A stretch of 64,000 bases of DNA, taken from the NCBI GenBank assembly GCA_032027125.1, contig JAVSMQ010000001.1:2195689-2259688 (forward strand), written 5' to 3'. Shown here piece after piece: positions 51,892 to 61,072 of the stretch; the stretch's first letter is position 1, and each line of letters begins with the position of its first letter. Below the pieces are notes generated by a model. It was not told where the DNA came from. It did no database searches and saw nothing but the letters and a program-made list of their open reading frames with translations. Both the position numbers and the translations under genes were made by a program. Source of the DNA: JANJTB01 sp032027125. GTDB lineage: Bacteria > Bacteroidota > Ignavibacteria > Kapaibacteriales > UBA2268.

Positions 51892-52560
51892 TTATTTAAT
51901 TGAATAATCTTCAATTTCCTGCGAACCCAAAACACCATAATCCGCTTTAATCAAGCCAATACCTTTAGAAAAATAGGCTCTGCTTGTCAACATTGGAAAC
52001 CAATCGTCAGAACCGGGTATCATCTCGACCTCGTCAATAATCTTCAAAACTAAAACATTCTGAAAAGTTTTACCCTTAATCACATAAGTTCCGTTGGTTT
52101 CAAGTATCTCATTTACGTACCTGTTAGGTGTTGTGCCAACTAATACAGGCGGTGTTGTCCATTTTTCACCGACAGGCTTATCTTCTTTGAGAATACAAAC
52201 TTCATTTTCCTTTTTTGCAATCTCATTTTGTTTAAGTCCGATATTGAAATACTCATGATTCTGCACTCTAATGTAAGATATGCTTGTAGCACCATTACTT
52301 CCAACTGCTGTCATTGTAGCATAATACGAGCCGTCAATCAGCTTTTCATCACTACATGTTATGACCTGTGAAAGAAATTTTCCCTGAAGAATTCCTGAAT
52401 ATTTCCACCATGAGCCTTTAGAGGTCGGGTAATAAGAATTTTCGGCTTCTGAATTACCGTTTTGAGATTGATTGCCGTTGTTGCCAACCGGATTGCTTTC
52501 TTCTTTTTGACAAGAAATAAGAGCAACCATCATTAATAAAGCTAATAAAATATTCCGCAT
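51892..52560 (-). CDS. Lipoprotein, unknown function
   Basis: A 222-residue protein with lipoprotein signal MRNILLALLMMVALISCQKE (lipobox LISC) and a Ser/Asn/Gln-rich linker. The mature domain begins YYPTSKGSWWKYSGILQGKF and contains VCILKEDKPVGEKWTTPP and a closing segment SRAYFSKGIGLIKADYG. This pattern occurs in many uncharacterised Bacteroidota lipoproteins, and resembles the partial lipoprotein at 1-407. Own terminator; function unknown. Confidence 0.78.
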   Translation of the reverse strand: MRNILLALLMMVALISCQKEESNPVGNNGNQSQNGNSEAENSYYPTSKGSWWKYSGILQGKFLSQVITCSDEKLIDGSYYATMTAVGSNGATSISYIRVQNHEYFNIGLKQNEIAKKENEVCILKEDKPVGEKWTTPPVLVGTTPNRYVNEILETNGTYVIKGKTFQNVLVLKIIDEVEMIPGSDDWFPMLTSRAYFSKGIGLIKADYGVLGSQEIEDYSIK

Positions 52561-52779
52561 AATACTGTTTATATTAATTTTACAAAAATAATTACCACAA
52601 ATTAACGGTTTTTTCTTAAAATAAAAAAATATTTGTATATCTATATTTTAAAAAATGAAAAGATTGTAAAAAAAAAGTAGTTCTAAACAAATTGAACAAA
52701 TTTTTACTTTATCAACCGACTCTTAAATTTAAATATACCGGTCAAATTTTTAAAAACAGACATTCCTGCTATATAAAAG

Positions 52780-54129
52780 TTACTCAACCATATTCAATAT
52801 ACTATTTGCTAATTTTTGGGCTGTATCCTGGTCTTTTGCTTCAGCAATTGCCCTAACAATATGTTCGGTATTTGACGCTCTCAGCTGCACCCATTTGTCA
52901 TCAAAATCAATTCTTATTCCATCAGTACGGGTAATTTTATTCTCTGAATATTTTTCGCTGATTTCATTAAATAATTTATTCAGATTACCTGTGTATGGCT
53001 TTTTTAATTTTATCATATTAAGTTTTGGCAGGTCATCAGCAAGCTGCGACAACGATTTATCTTTTTTCGCAAGAAGATTAAGCGTTAGAGCTATACCGAC
53101 TAATGAATCCCTTCCGTAATGACATTCAGGATATATCACTCCTCCGCTGCCCTCACCTCCGATTACAGCTCCGACTTCTTTCATTAACTTAACGACATTA
53201 ATTTCTCCTACGGGTGAGCGGAAAGTCTTAAAACCGTAATTATTTGCTACATATTCGGTCATAGATGAAGTTGAAAGATTGACAACAACATTCCCAGGTT
53301 TGGCAAGCGAACTGATAACAGATTCAACCGATAATGCAATTGTTTTTTCTTCACCGATAGGATTTCCGTTTTCGTCAATCATCACTAATCTGTCGGCATC
53401 GGGGTCAACTGCTATACCCAAATCTGCCTTGACTGCCTTGACTGTTTGGGCAAGTTCCTTCAAATTAACGGGAAGCGGCTCAGGATTGTGGGGGAATAAA
53501 CCTGACCCGTCGCAAAATATATCAATAACTTCGCAGCCGAAATGTCTCAACAGCTCCGGTACGACATAAGAACCCGATGAATTTACTGCATCAACAACCA
53601 CTTTGTAACGGCGCTTTTTAATTTTGTTAAAATTCTCCTTAACAACTTTTAAATCCAGAACTCTTTTTAAATGTCTGTGAATTGCTTCGTGGTCGTGCAA
53701 AACTTCGTAAAAATATCCGTTTACATGCAATTTCATTAAATTATTGTCAAGGATGTTCCATAACTTTTCGTTTTCGTCGGCATCAAGAAAAACACCATCC
53801 TGATTAATAAATTTCAGTCCGTTCCATTCTCCGGGATTATGAGATGCCGTTATTGCAATTCCGCCTACTGCATCAGAGAATTCTACTTCTAACTGAACGG
53901 TAGGAGTCGGGGCAATACCTATTAACCTGACTTCGCATCCTGCAGCTGTTAATGCACCGGCAATTACATTCTCAATCCATTTGCCTGAGGGTCTGCCATC
54001 CCTTCCGATAACAACCTTGCTGCCGGGTAGAATTCTTGCAAAGGCTGTAGCATAAGAAGCCAGCAAAGATGGTATCAATCCGTCTCCGAGTGTGGCTCTT
54101 AGTCCTGATATTGACCTTATAAACGGCAT
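52780..54129 (-). CDS. glmM: Phosphoglucosamine mutase / phosphomannomutase
   Basis: From the ATG at 54129 this is a 449-residue alpha-D-phosphohexomutase. The catalytic serine is Ser96 in TASHNPGEWNG. The Mg2+ loop is DPDADR, the sugar-binding loop is GEGSGG, and the phosphate-binding loop near the end is RASNTEHIVR. The start MPFIRSISGLRATLG fits the family; the longer open frame to 54219 adds an unrelated stretch. GlmM makes glucosamine-1-phosphate for peptidoglycan; ManB activity is an alternative that cannot be excluded. Symbol is therefore tentative. Confidence 0.88.
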   Translation of the reverse strand: MPFIRSISGLRATLGDGLIPSLLASYATAFARILPGSKVVIGRDGRPSGKWIENVIAGALTAAGCEVRLIGIAPTPTVQLEVEFSDAVGGIAITASHNPGEWNGLKFINQDGVFLDADENEKLWNILDNNLMKLHVNGYFYEVLHDHEAIHRHLKRVLDLKVVKENFNKIKKRRYKVVVDAVNSSGSYVVPELLRHFGCEVIDIFCDGSGLFPHNPEPLPVNLKELAQTVKAVKADLGIAVDPDADRLVMIDENGNPIGEEKTIALSVESVISSLAKPGNVVVNLSTSSMTEYVANNYGFKTFRSPVGEINVVKLMKEVGAVIGGEGSGGVIYPECHYGRDSLVGIALTLNLLAKKDKSLSQLADDLPKLNMIKLKKPYTGNLNKLFNEISEKYSENKITRTDGIRIDFDDKWVQLRASNTEHIVRAIAEAKDQDTAQKLANSILNMVE

Positions 54130-54387
54130 TGTGATTTTTCCTCTGATTGTTATAGCAACATAAATCTTAATTCCAAAAAATAGAGAATGTAAATGTAATA
54201 AAATAAAACTAATATTCAATAAAATTTATATCAATTTTTGATTAAAAATTGCAAGCATTCAATTTCTATTGAATTTATTTAAAATTTTATAGGCAAGAAA
54301 TTACTAAACCTTTGTGATACTTCTAATTTGCCCCTTGCTATTAAATATTTAAAGCTTTTAAAATTGCACCGGGCTAAAATACAACTT

Positions 54388-55104
54388 TTAGTTATTAACT
54401 AAATTTGCCGCCTGAATATCATTATTCAAAGTCTTTCCGCATATTAATCTATATACAGGAATATTCTTCAGGTTGCAAAAATTTTCTTTATTTGTAGCCG
54501 GGAAATTCCATTCTTCCGGATTATGAATTTCACGGAGATTGAATTTCCCGAATTTTTTCAGAACTTTTTGGTGATACTCATGAACATAATCAACATCGGT
54601 AGCAAGGAATAAATTACCATCCGGTTTCAATACACGGAAACATTCTTCAAGAAAAACTGCATTGAATGCACGCCTTCTGAAATGTTTTCTTTTGGGCCAT
54701 GGGTCAGGAAAAAGATAAAATATTCTATCAATGGATGAATCTTCGATAAAAGGGAGATTGTTGGCGACTGTATAATGCAATGCTCTGCAATTCGGAATCT
54801 TTTCTCCGTCAACAACCTGATTAATCCAATCAATTGCCTCAGTTCGTATTTCTATACCCAGAACATTTGAATCAGGATTGTTTAGAGCATAAGTAATCAA
54901 AAAGACACCCTTTCCGCAGCCGATATCCAGCACAGAAGGCGGTTCGGCATTATCGAACACATTATTCCAGCTAATCTGTGTGACAGGTTCGGGATAGCCT
55001 TCCGGCTGCAGGTTTAACTCAGTAATCGGCAGATAATTATTCGCAGAAACATGATGCCTTATTTTCGATGAAAAAGGATACTTTTTATAATTTATGGGAA
55101 TCAT
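54388..55104 (-). CDS. trmB: tRNA (guanine-N7)-methyltransferase
   Basis: A 238-residue TrmB that makes m7G46 in tRNA variable loops. The SAM-binding motif is VLDIGCGKGVFLI at about 62-74, the acidic residue is in LGIEIRTEAIDW, and the TrmB signature FPDPWPKRKHFRRR with the catalytic Asp is at about 135-148. The C-terminal TNKENFCNLKNIPVYRLI fits (T-x-x-E). The start overlaps the upstream lipoprotein gene by four bases, so the two are coupled. Confidence 0.94.
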   Translation of the reverse strand: MIPINYKKYPFSSKIRHHVSANNYLPITELNLQPEGYPEPVTQISWNNVFDNAEPPSVLDIGCGKGVFLITYALNNPDSNVLGIEIRTEAIDWINQVVDGEKIPNCRALHYTVANNLPFIEDSSIDRIFYLFPDPWPKRKHFRRRAFNAVFLEECFRVLKPDGNLFLATDVDYVHEYHQKVLKKFGKFNLREIHNPEEWNFPATNKENFCNLKNIPVYRLICGKTLNNDIQAANLVNN

Positions 55105-56153
55105 TTATAATCCTGGTAATTACCTGATTTTATAATCATAAGATTGTATTTACTGTTTGCCTGAGCATTTGCGTTAAATTTCAGTTCCGAAAACATTCCT
55201 GTGTAAATCAAATTTTTATAATCACTATATACAGTTTGTCTGTCAAAACCTTTAGTATTTATAAAGTTGTAAATAGTTGCTGCAAGGTCGTAACCCTCGG
55301 CAACAAAAGATGAAGGCTTCCTGCCGTATTTGACGTTGTATTTGGTATATGCCGGAAAATTTTCATTTAAATCCGGATAAGAAAATACTAATCCTTCTGC
55401 AGCAGGTTCTTTTAAAAGAGCTTCGGTAAGTATCGGACGGTTGCCGAGAAGTTTCGCTGTTAATCCGATTTCATTTGCCTGTTTTGTTATTTTGACTGCT
55501 TCGATAGTGCTGATGAGTACAATAATCTCAGGCTCGGCAGTTTTCATGTCGCTTAAAATCGGAATGAAATTTGTATCTGAATCCTTATATGATTTTTTCA
55601 AAATAAGTCTTGAACCTAAAGCATTGCTCAGACTCGTATCCCAGCCTCTGCCGTAATCATTGTCGAAATACATTAAACCGATTTTCTGAAAATCTTTAAG
55701 ATATTCAATTAAATAAATGGTTTCGTCCTTAACATCACCGGTAAATCTGACTGTATTTCCGTTATCGGGATAATCGAAAACAGCACTGCCGACAGCAAAA
55801 TGCAGAATATTTTTTTGTTTGGCAGCAGGTGCAACGGCATTGCTTATCCAGCTTGCCAGTGTAACTGTCATCTTAACGTTGGTATCCAATGAAGAAGTAT
55901 TAAACAAATCCAAAGCAGTCAAAGCATTCCCTTTGCTGTCTAAGTATGATATTTCGTATTTTGCGTCGGGATAATCATCAAGGAATAAATTCATGCCCTG
56001 CCTTACTTCCTCTCCAAACTGACTGTAATGACCCGACAAATCAAGTATAGCCGCAACCTTAATTCTGCTTCTCGGAGGAGTTAAGCCATCATCACCGCAG
56101 GATACAAAAAATACGGCTGCCGATATAAATAATATCAAGAATTTCCTAATCAT
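55101..56153 (-). CDS. Branched-chain-type substrate-binding lipoprotein
   Basis: A 350-residue lipoprotein (signal MIRKFLILFISAAVFFVSCG, lipobox FVSC). The periplasmic-binding fold of the LivJ/Peripla_BP_6 type is seen in VAAILDLSGHYSQFGEEVRQ, GMNLFLDDYPD, YFDNDYGRGW and FVAEGYDLAATIYNFI. No ABC permease or ATPase is nearby, so it may serve as a receptor or work with distant transport genes. It precedes trmB with a four-base overlap. Confidence 0.85.
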   Translation of the reverse strand: MIRKFLILFISAAVFFVSCGDDGLTPPRSRIKVAAILDLSGHYSQFGEEVRQGMNLFLDDYPDAKYEISYLDSKGNALTALDLFNTSSLDTNVKMTVTLASWISNAVAPAAKQKNILHFAVGSAVFDYPDNGNTVRFTGDVKDETIYLIEYLKDFQKIGLMYFDNDYGRGWDTSLSNALGSRLILKKSYKDSDTNFIPILSDMKTAEPEIIVLISTIEAVKITKQANEIGLTAKLLGNRPILTEALLKEPAAEGLVFSYPDLNENFPAYTKYNVKYGRKPSSFVAEGYDLAATIYNFINTKGFDRQTVYSDYKNLIYTGMFSELKFNANAQANSKYNLMIIKSGNYQDYK

Positions 56154-56205
56154 TCAACAATCCTTTAAAAAAAAGTATATTTAATTTTTGCATTTATGAG
56201 TAATG

Positions 56206-56213
56206 CAAATATA
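56206..56213 (-). promoter_or_regulatory. Candidate -7 box for the lipoprotein-trmB unit
   Basis: TATATTTG on the minus strand, a full match to TAnnTTTG, 53 bases before the start at 56153. The -33 position has TTTTC instead of TTTG. The 316-base gap to 56470 otherwise shows no feature. Confidence 0.45.
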
Positions 56214-56469
56214 CTAAATAGTAAGGAATTATCTGAAAATGGTGTTTATTATAGCTTGTTTATGCCTCCATTAGTTTGATAAATTTCAAAATATTTAAAA
56301 TGAAATATTCATCATTTCCGCTGATATAACAAATTCCATAATTAATCATAATATCAAACTAATTAATATATTAATGCGTTTACCTCATTGCTGCTTGCAA
56401 TAGCAATTTATTATAACCTAAGAATTTGCGGTATTTTCAATCTTGTTCAATAATAAACGGTTGTGAATT

Positions 56470-57774
56470 ATGTTACATTCAGAGCAAAAAGCTGACGAAT
56501 ACATCAATCCTAATTTAATTGGTTTAGCTGAATCCGCAACTCTTGCAATAAATGCCAAATCAAAAAAACTTATGTCGAAAGGGAAAAAAGTTTACAGATT
56601 TGGCTTGGGTCAATCTCCTTTTCCGGTACCTGACAGCGTAGTTGAAACTTTGCGTTTGTATGCACCCCAAAAAGATTATCAGCCTGTAAAAGGTCTGCAA
56701 TTACTGCGCGATGCCGTTGCAGATTTCCACAGAAGAAAAGACGGAGTTGATATTCATCCGAATTGTGTTCTTATCGGACCGGGTTCTAAAGAACTTGTAT
56801 TTTTACTTCAGCTTGTATTTAATGCTGAAATAATTATTGTGAGCCCTTGCTGGGTTTCTTATATACCACAGGCGAAAATTCTCGGAAAGGAAATATCTGT
56901 CATCCATAGTTTGTATCGTGACAAATGGCATTTAACACCAAAGCTGTTCAAAGATTTTCTTGAAAAAAGGAATGGAAAGACTAAACCGGGACTTCTGATT
57001 CTCAATTATCCCGGCAATCCCGATGGTGGTTCAATAAGTGAAAGAGATTTGAAAGAAATTGCAGACTTAGCAAGAGAGCATCACATTTTTATATTATCCG
57101 ATGAGATTTACGGGCAAATTCATCATACCGGGAAGCATATTTCAATTGGCAGATATTATCCGGAAGGAACAATTATTAGTTCAGGTTTGTCTAAATGGTG
57201 TGGTGCCGGCGGGTGGCGTCTCGGAACATTCGCTTTCCCCAAAAATCTGGAGTGGCTGCTTGATAAAATGGCAGTTGTAGCAAGTGAAACATATACTGCT
57301 GTAAGTGCACCTATTCAATATGCGGCAGTACAGGCTTTCAAAGGCGGCAATGATATTGAGGAATATCTTTGGCACGTTCGTAAAATACTTTCTCATCTGG
57401 GCAAAGAATGTGTACAGATTTTAAAAAGAGGCGGTGTAAAAGTTTATGAACCGACCGGCGGATTTTATCTGTTTTTAGATTTTTCCGATTATACCAAAAA
57501 GCTCCATTCAAAAGGAATAACAACATCTCAGGAGCTTTGTTCGCAGCTCCTTGACGATACCGGAGTTGCAATTCTTCACGGAAGTTCGTTCAGCAGACCT
57601 GAGGAAGAATTTACTGCACGAATGGCGTATGTTGATTTTGACGGTGCAGGTGCTCTTGCCACTTCAAGAACCATTCCGCTTCATACAAGACTCCCCTTAG
57701 ATTTCAATAAAGTTAACTGCCCGAAAGTTATTGAAGGTGTAACTGAGATTGTCAAGTGGTTAAAAGGATTGTAA
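56470..57774 (+). CDS. Class I/II PLP aminotransferase
   Basis: A 434-residue fold-type I aminotransferase, nearest in pattern to aspartate/aromatic aminotransferases. It has GLGQSPFPVP for substrate contact, LLILNYPGNPDGGS with the Asn of the PLP site, LSDEIYGQIHH with Asp and Tyr, and the Schiff-base Lys in SSGLSKWCGAGGWRLG. The Arg that binds the substrate carboxylate is in the TARMAYVDFDG region. Substrate not certain. Monocistronic. Confidence 0.88.
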   Translation: MLHSEQKADEYINPNLIGLAESATLAINAKSKKLMSKGKKVYRFGLGQSPFPVPDSVVETLRLYAPQKDYQPVKGLQLLRDAVADFHRRKDGVDIHPNCVLIGPGSKELVFLLQLVFNAEIIIVSPCWVSYIPQAKILGKEISVIHSLYRDKWHLTPKLFKDFLEKRNGKTKPGLLILNYPGNPDGGSISERDLKEIADLAREHHIFILSDEIYGQIHHTGKHISIGRYYPEGTIISSGLSKWCGAGGWRLGTFAFPKNLEWLLDKMAVVASETYTAVSAPIQYAAVQAFKGGNDIEEYLWHVRKILSHLGKECVQILKRGGVKVYEPTGGFYLFLDFSDYTKKLHSKGITTSQELCSQLLDDTGVAILHGSSFSRPEEEFTARMAYVDFDGAGALATSRTIPLHTRLPLDFNKVNCPKVIEGVTEIVKWLKGL

Positions 57775-57781
57775 ACTGAAA

Positions 57782-57976
57782 AGATGGAAATCCTCCTGCT
57801 CGTTACGCTCACTTTCCCCGTTTGAAAAAGCAAGGCTGATACATTTTAAAATATCTACTAATGTAAAGCATTAATCCACACAATACTTGTTGAAGCGTCA
57901 TTCTGAGCTAAGCGAAGAATCCATAGAATTTCAATGAGTTAACAAATCCTGGATTCTTCGCTTCGCTCAGAATGAC
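57782..57976. repeat. Dispersed composite repeat
   Basis: 57789-57842 matches 11749-11802; 57835-57906 is the inverse of 14977-15049; 57897-57976 is an imperfect palindrome from GTCATTCTGA to TCAGAATGAC with AAGAATCC/GGATTCTT arms. 58006-58019 begins the GTCCCCCGCC repeat, cut by the IS4 element. Confidence 0.75.
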
Positions 57977-58012
57977 CAATCCTTTGGGTTTAGGTATTTG
58001 TCCCCCGCCAGT

Positions 58013-59519
58013 GTAATGTCACTAAGATAAGTATTTAATTATTTATATTTTCGATATTTCCTAATTTTTGTTCGTCGGGTGAAATGCCTGCCAGGTCGTT
58101 TAGGTATTATATGCTTAAGTATTTCATCATTCAGTCTTTTTTGGTCGTCCTGTTGACAATTTGTTGTAAACCCGACCCAGCTTATCAGTAAATATAGGTT
58201 TATCAGACGAATAGAATTTTTCATAGATATCTCTTTCGGGGGAAAAATCGCTTTGAGCAGCGATTTCAGCTATATAATTTCTAATATAATTATATGCTAT
58301 TAAACCTGCAAGTAATTCTTTTAATGCCATTTCCGGTGTCTTACTTCGCAGTATATTCAAACCGAATATTGTTTTTATTTCTCTTATATTTATTTCTATA
58401 TCCCAACGAGTTGTGTATTTAAGAATAATATCTTCTTTGCTTATATTTTCATCTAATATTGAGGTATATAATACTGAAATTTCATCTTTCGTATTGGGAG
58501 TTTTATATTCAATCCGACGCAATATTATAAATTCATCTTTTATATCATAAAGTTTAGCTATTTTAGAACTATCCTGAATTAGCTTTATCTTTACGATTTC
58601 ATCTCCATTGCCGATTGTTTTTACTACTTCATATTTCCTGATTCGCTTGCCAGGCACAATTATATCTACATTTTTTTGTTTCAAGAGACTGAATATTGCA
58701 AAACAATTATATAGATCATCGGCTAATAGTAGGCTTCCGCTTTCAAGCTCGCAAATCATTTCAGCAAAATATTCCAATTCGCTTTTATTATCACTTCCCA
58801 TTCTGAAATTTGAGATTAAACCATTACCTTGTTGAACAACTATGCTTAATAATCCCCGTGGATAGCCGCCATCAGCTGCATTCTTATATACTTGTTTTAC
58901 CTTCTCTGTATCCTGCATTTGAAGATAAGTGCCATCGGTCATATAAACAGGACGTCCAAAAAACAGTTGTGAATAATCTGCATTCTTTGGTTTGCCGGAA
59001 GACTTGAATACTTTTTTTACAAATGACAAATTCAAACGATTACGTGCCTGTGCATAAGCTGATGTATTGCTTGATATACTTTTTAACTTGCTTTTGGCTA
59101 ATGGTATAAAATTCTTACGGGGGCGACCCGAACTACGCTTGGGATTTGCATTTACCGATTCTATTGATGATTGTTCAATTAACTTAATATGTTTTATATT
59201 TTCTTCATGAATCAGAGAATATGTATTTACTGAATTTTGTAAACTTTTATCTGCTTGTGTTGAAGTGCCTATCATCGTCAACAATGTGTTGGAAGGACTA
59301 AACACACGATCTCTAAGTTTTTTCTCTGTGATTGCTTCGTTGTTTGATAACATAAATTTGTTATAAAACAAGGGAAGTAGATTTTTACTAAACTCTTCTT
59401 TAAAAAGATGTGACAACTTCAATGAATCATTGCTTTTCATAACTTTTGCCATATTTGTAATTTAAACTTATACAAATATAACAAAATATTTTATATTTCT
59501 CTTATCTTAGTGACATTAC
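58013..59519 (-). mobile_element. IS4-family insertion sequence
   Basis: Perfect 19-bp terminal inverted repeats, GTAATGTCACTAAGATAAG (58013-58031) and its complement (59501-59519), bound a 1507-bp element with one transposase gene. No clear direct repeat flanks it: the left flank ends CGCCAGT and the right begins CCTCAAG. This suggests a rearrangement after insertion or a very short target duplication. Confidence 0.88.
58127..59452 (-). CDS. IS4-family DDE transposase
   Basis: A 441-residue transposase. The N-terminal part has the IS4 insertion-like segment FSPSNTLLTMIG. The catalytic acids are in VYMTDGTYLQM (D), SLLLADDLYNCF (D) and the YREK motif YTTRWDIEINIREIK (Y-x2-R-x3-E-x6-K with the third acid). 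The protein looks complete, with both inverted repeats intact, so the element may still move. Confidence 0.92.
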   Translation of the reverse strand: MAKVMKSNDSLKLSHLFKEEFSKNLLPLFYNKFMLSNNEAITEKKLRDRVFSPSNTLLTMIGTSTQADKSLQNSVNTYSLIHEENIKHIKLIEQSSIESVNANPKRSSGRPRKNFIPLAKSKLKSISSNTSAYAQARNRLNLSFVKKVFKSSGKPKNADYSQLFFGRPVYMTDGTYLQMQDTEKVKQVYKNAADGGYPRGLLSIVVQQGNGLISNFRMGSDNKSELEYFAEMICELESGSLLLADDLYNCFAIFSLLKQKNVDIIVPGKRIRKYEVVKTIGNGDEIVKIKLIQDSSKIAKLYDIKDEFIILRRIEYKTPNTKDEISVLYTSILDENISKEDIILKYTTRWDIEINIREIKTIFGLNILRSKTPEMALKELLAGLIAYNYIRNYIAEIAAQSDFSPERDIYEKFYSSDKPIFTDKLGRVYNKLSTGRPKKTE

Positions 59520-59576
59520 CCTCAAGAGGGGAATAATTAAACCATAGACTCATAACTTCGTTCAGAATGAACTGTG

Positions 59577-60539
59577 TTAAAAACCAAAAGAAATATTGTA
59601 ATTTTTATCAAATTTTTCATTTTTTCTCACAATGGCAAAAACTTGCTTTATTAATTTATTAACAACTGCCATCATTGCAACTTTAAATGGTTTACCTTTT
59701 TCGATTAATCTTTCAAATAATTCCTTACATTTTGGATTATACTTTTTCGCTGATAATGCACATAAATACAATCTGGTTCTTACTGAAGCCATACCTATTT
59801 TACTTATACTTCCTCGTCGTTTAACACTGCTGCCTGATTGAAATACTCTTGGACAGCAGCCAAAATATGAAGATACCTGCTTATTGTTCTCAAAGTTATT
59901 AAAACCATTTGTTACAGCAATCAACATACAAGCAGTTGAATTACCTATACCTATGACACTGCTTATTTTTTCACGTAAGGACTTATTGTCTTTGTCAATA
60001 TAATCCTGTTGTTTTTTTTCAAGCTCAGTAATTTTGGCGGATAAAAAAGTAATTGTTTTCTGTAATGCTACAGCTGCTTCTTTACATATATCTTTGTACT
60101 GCTCAAGGGCTTCCAACTGATTTGTTAAAGCCGTACGCTGCTTTATCAATTGACTGATAACCGCCTCCAATTGATTGACTGATTGAATACCGGCATCCGG
60201 AAAATCATACGGTTTTAAGCTTTCTATATTCATTCTGCCATATTCTGTAATTAATTTTGCATCGGACTTATCTGTCTTCACTTTTGAAAGTTTCATCTTT
60301 GAGAAGTTACTTATCTGTAATGGATTTACCATATAAACTATATGACCGGCATCATGTAATTCCCACATTAATTTATTGCCGTAAGTTCCGGTTGATTCCA
60401 AGATACAATGAGAACCTGCAGGCAACTGTTTTAATAATTTCTTTATATCTTTTTTATCCATGTTAAAACGAAATACTTTGTCCGATATCTCAATATCAAA
60501 GTATTTTTTGGATACATCTATACCTGATATAAATTTCAT
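59577..60539 (-). CDS. IS110-family DEDD recombinase, copy 2
   Basis: Identical in translation to the recombinase at 12232-13194, with the same start choice (ATG at 60539, TTG at 60554). All DEDD residues and the C-terminal Ser region are intact. Identity of the two copies, including the non-coding leader, shows recent transposition or gene conversion. Confidence 0.93.
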   Translation of the reverse strand: MKFISGIDVSKKYFDIEISDKVFRFNMDKKDIKKLLKQLPAGSHCILESTGTYGNKLMWELHDAGHIVYMVNPLQISNFSKMKLSKVKTDKSDAKLITEYGRMNIESLKPYDFPDAGIQSVNQLEAVISQLIKQRTALTNQLEALEQYKDICKEAAVALQKTITFLSAKITELEKKQQDYIDKDNKSLREKISSVIGIGNSTACMLIAVTNGFNNFENNKQVSSYFGCCPRVFQSGSSVKRRGSISKIGMASVRTRLYLCALSAKKYNPKCKELFERLIEKGKPFKVAMMAVVNKLIKQVFAIVRKNEKFDKNYNISFGF

Positions 60540-60580
60540 AAATCTAATCTCCAAATATTATTATGATACAATTAGAAGTT

Positions 60581-60721
60581 ATATTTCATGCTCTTATCAT
60601 CGCAAATGCGAGCTTTAATGCTCAACGAACTGTCCAAGTTTGCATGAAATATGGACTGGGAATCAACATTCTGAACGGACTCAATGTGCCTATGACAAGC
60701 TCGATTTTTATCCAATCCATA
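60581..60721 (-). ncRNA. Predicted bridge RNA, copy 2
   Basis: Same sequence as 12050-12190 on the opposite strand: target loop with GCTTGTCAT and CGTTCAGAATG, donor loop with ACAGTTC and CGATGA. Because both copies share guides but sit in slightly different targets, they show which target positions tolerate mismatch. Confidence 0.8.
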
Positions 60722-60935
60722 ACTTCATTTTTCAAAATTAATAAATAATGTTTAATTAAACAAATTGTTAATAACTTGTGCTTGATTTATATAGCACTTG
60801 CTGAGTTGTTAACATTTCAACAAAAAGAAAAAAAGAAGCAAAAAAAGAAAAAGTTACATCAACATAAAATAATTTCAACTTTGATTAGTAAGACAAAATT
60901 CAAATATACGATGACGAATCTCTGTAGCTTGGTAT

Positions 60936-60968
60936 TTGTCCCCCGCTGGCGGGGGTAGGGGGTGGAAA
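60936..60968. repeat. GC-rich dispersed hairpin repeat
   Basis: GTCCCCCGCTGGCGGGGG followed by TAGGGGGTGG; nearly the same as 33074-33107. A CTTCGCTCAGAGTGAC fragment of the dispersed palindrome follows at 60987-61003. No gene lies between 60916 and 61072. Confidence 0.7.
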
Positions 60969-61072
60969 ATTGAATCTTATATCCTTCGACTTCGCTCAGA
61001 GTGACAAAAAATACTTTTTCAACAGTCTCTTAGTCATTTCCAGAATTTATCCACTTAAATCATCATCAAAAA

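Larger units (their letters stand above)
59562..60915 (-). mobile_element. IS110-family element, copy 2 (inverted)
   Basis: The reverse complement of 11856-13209, with position x in copy 1 matching 72771 minus x here. I saw no differences in the leader, and the protein is identical. The flanks differ: the rebuilt target is GATTCGTCATTCTGAACGAAG. The right target half matches the guide over 11 bases and the left half over five. It lies 42 bases from the IS4 element. Confidence 0.92.

Noticed and set aside
56161..56230. Terminator-like hairpin near GCATTTATGAGTAATGC
   Set aside because: Weak stem that overlaps the promoter candidate of the lipoprotein gene and has no T-run in a useful direction.
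12217..60554. Composite transposon formed by the two IS110 copies
   Set aside because: IS110 elements move by guided recombination at their own ends and the copies are inverted with different target flanks; nothing shows that the 47 kb between them moved as a unit.
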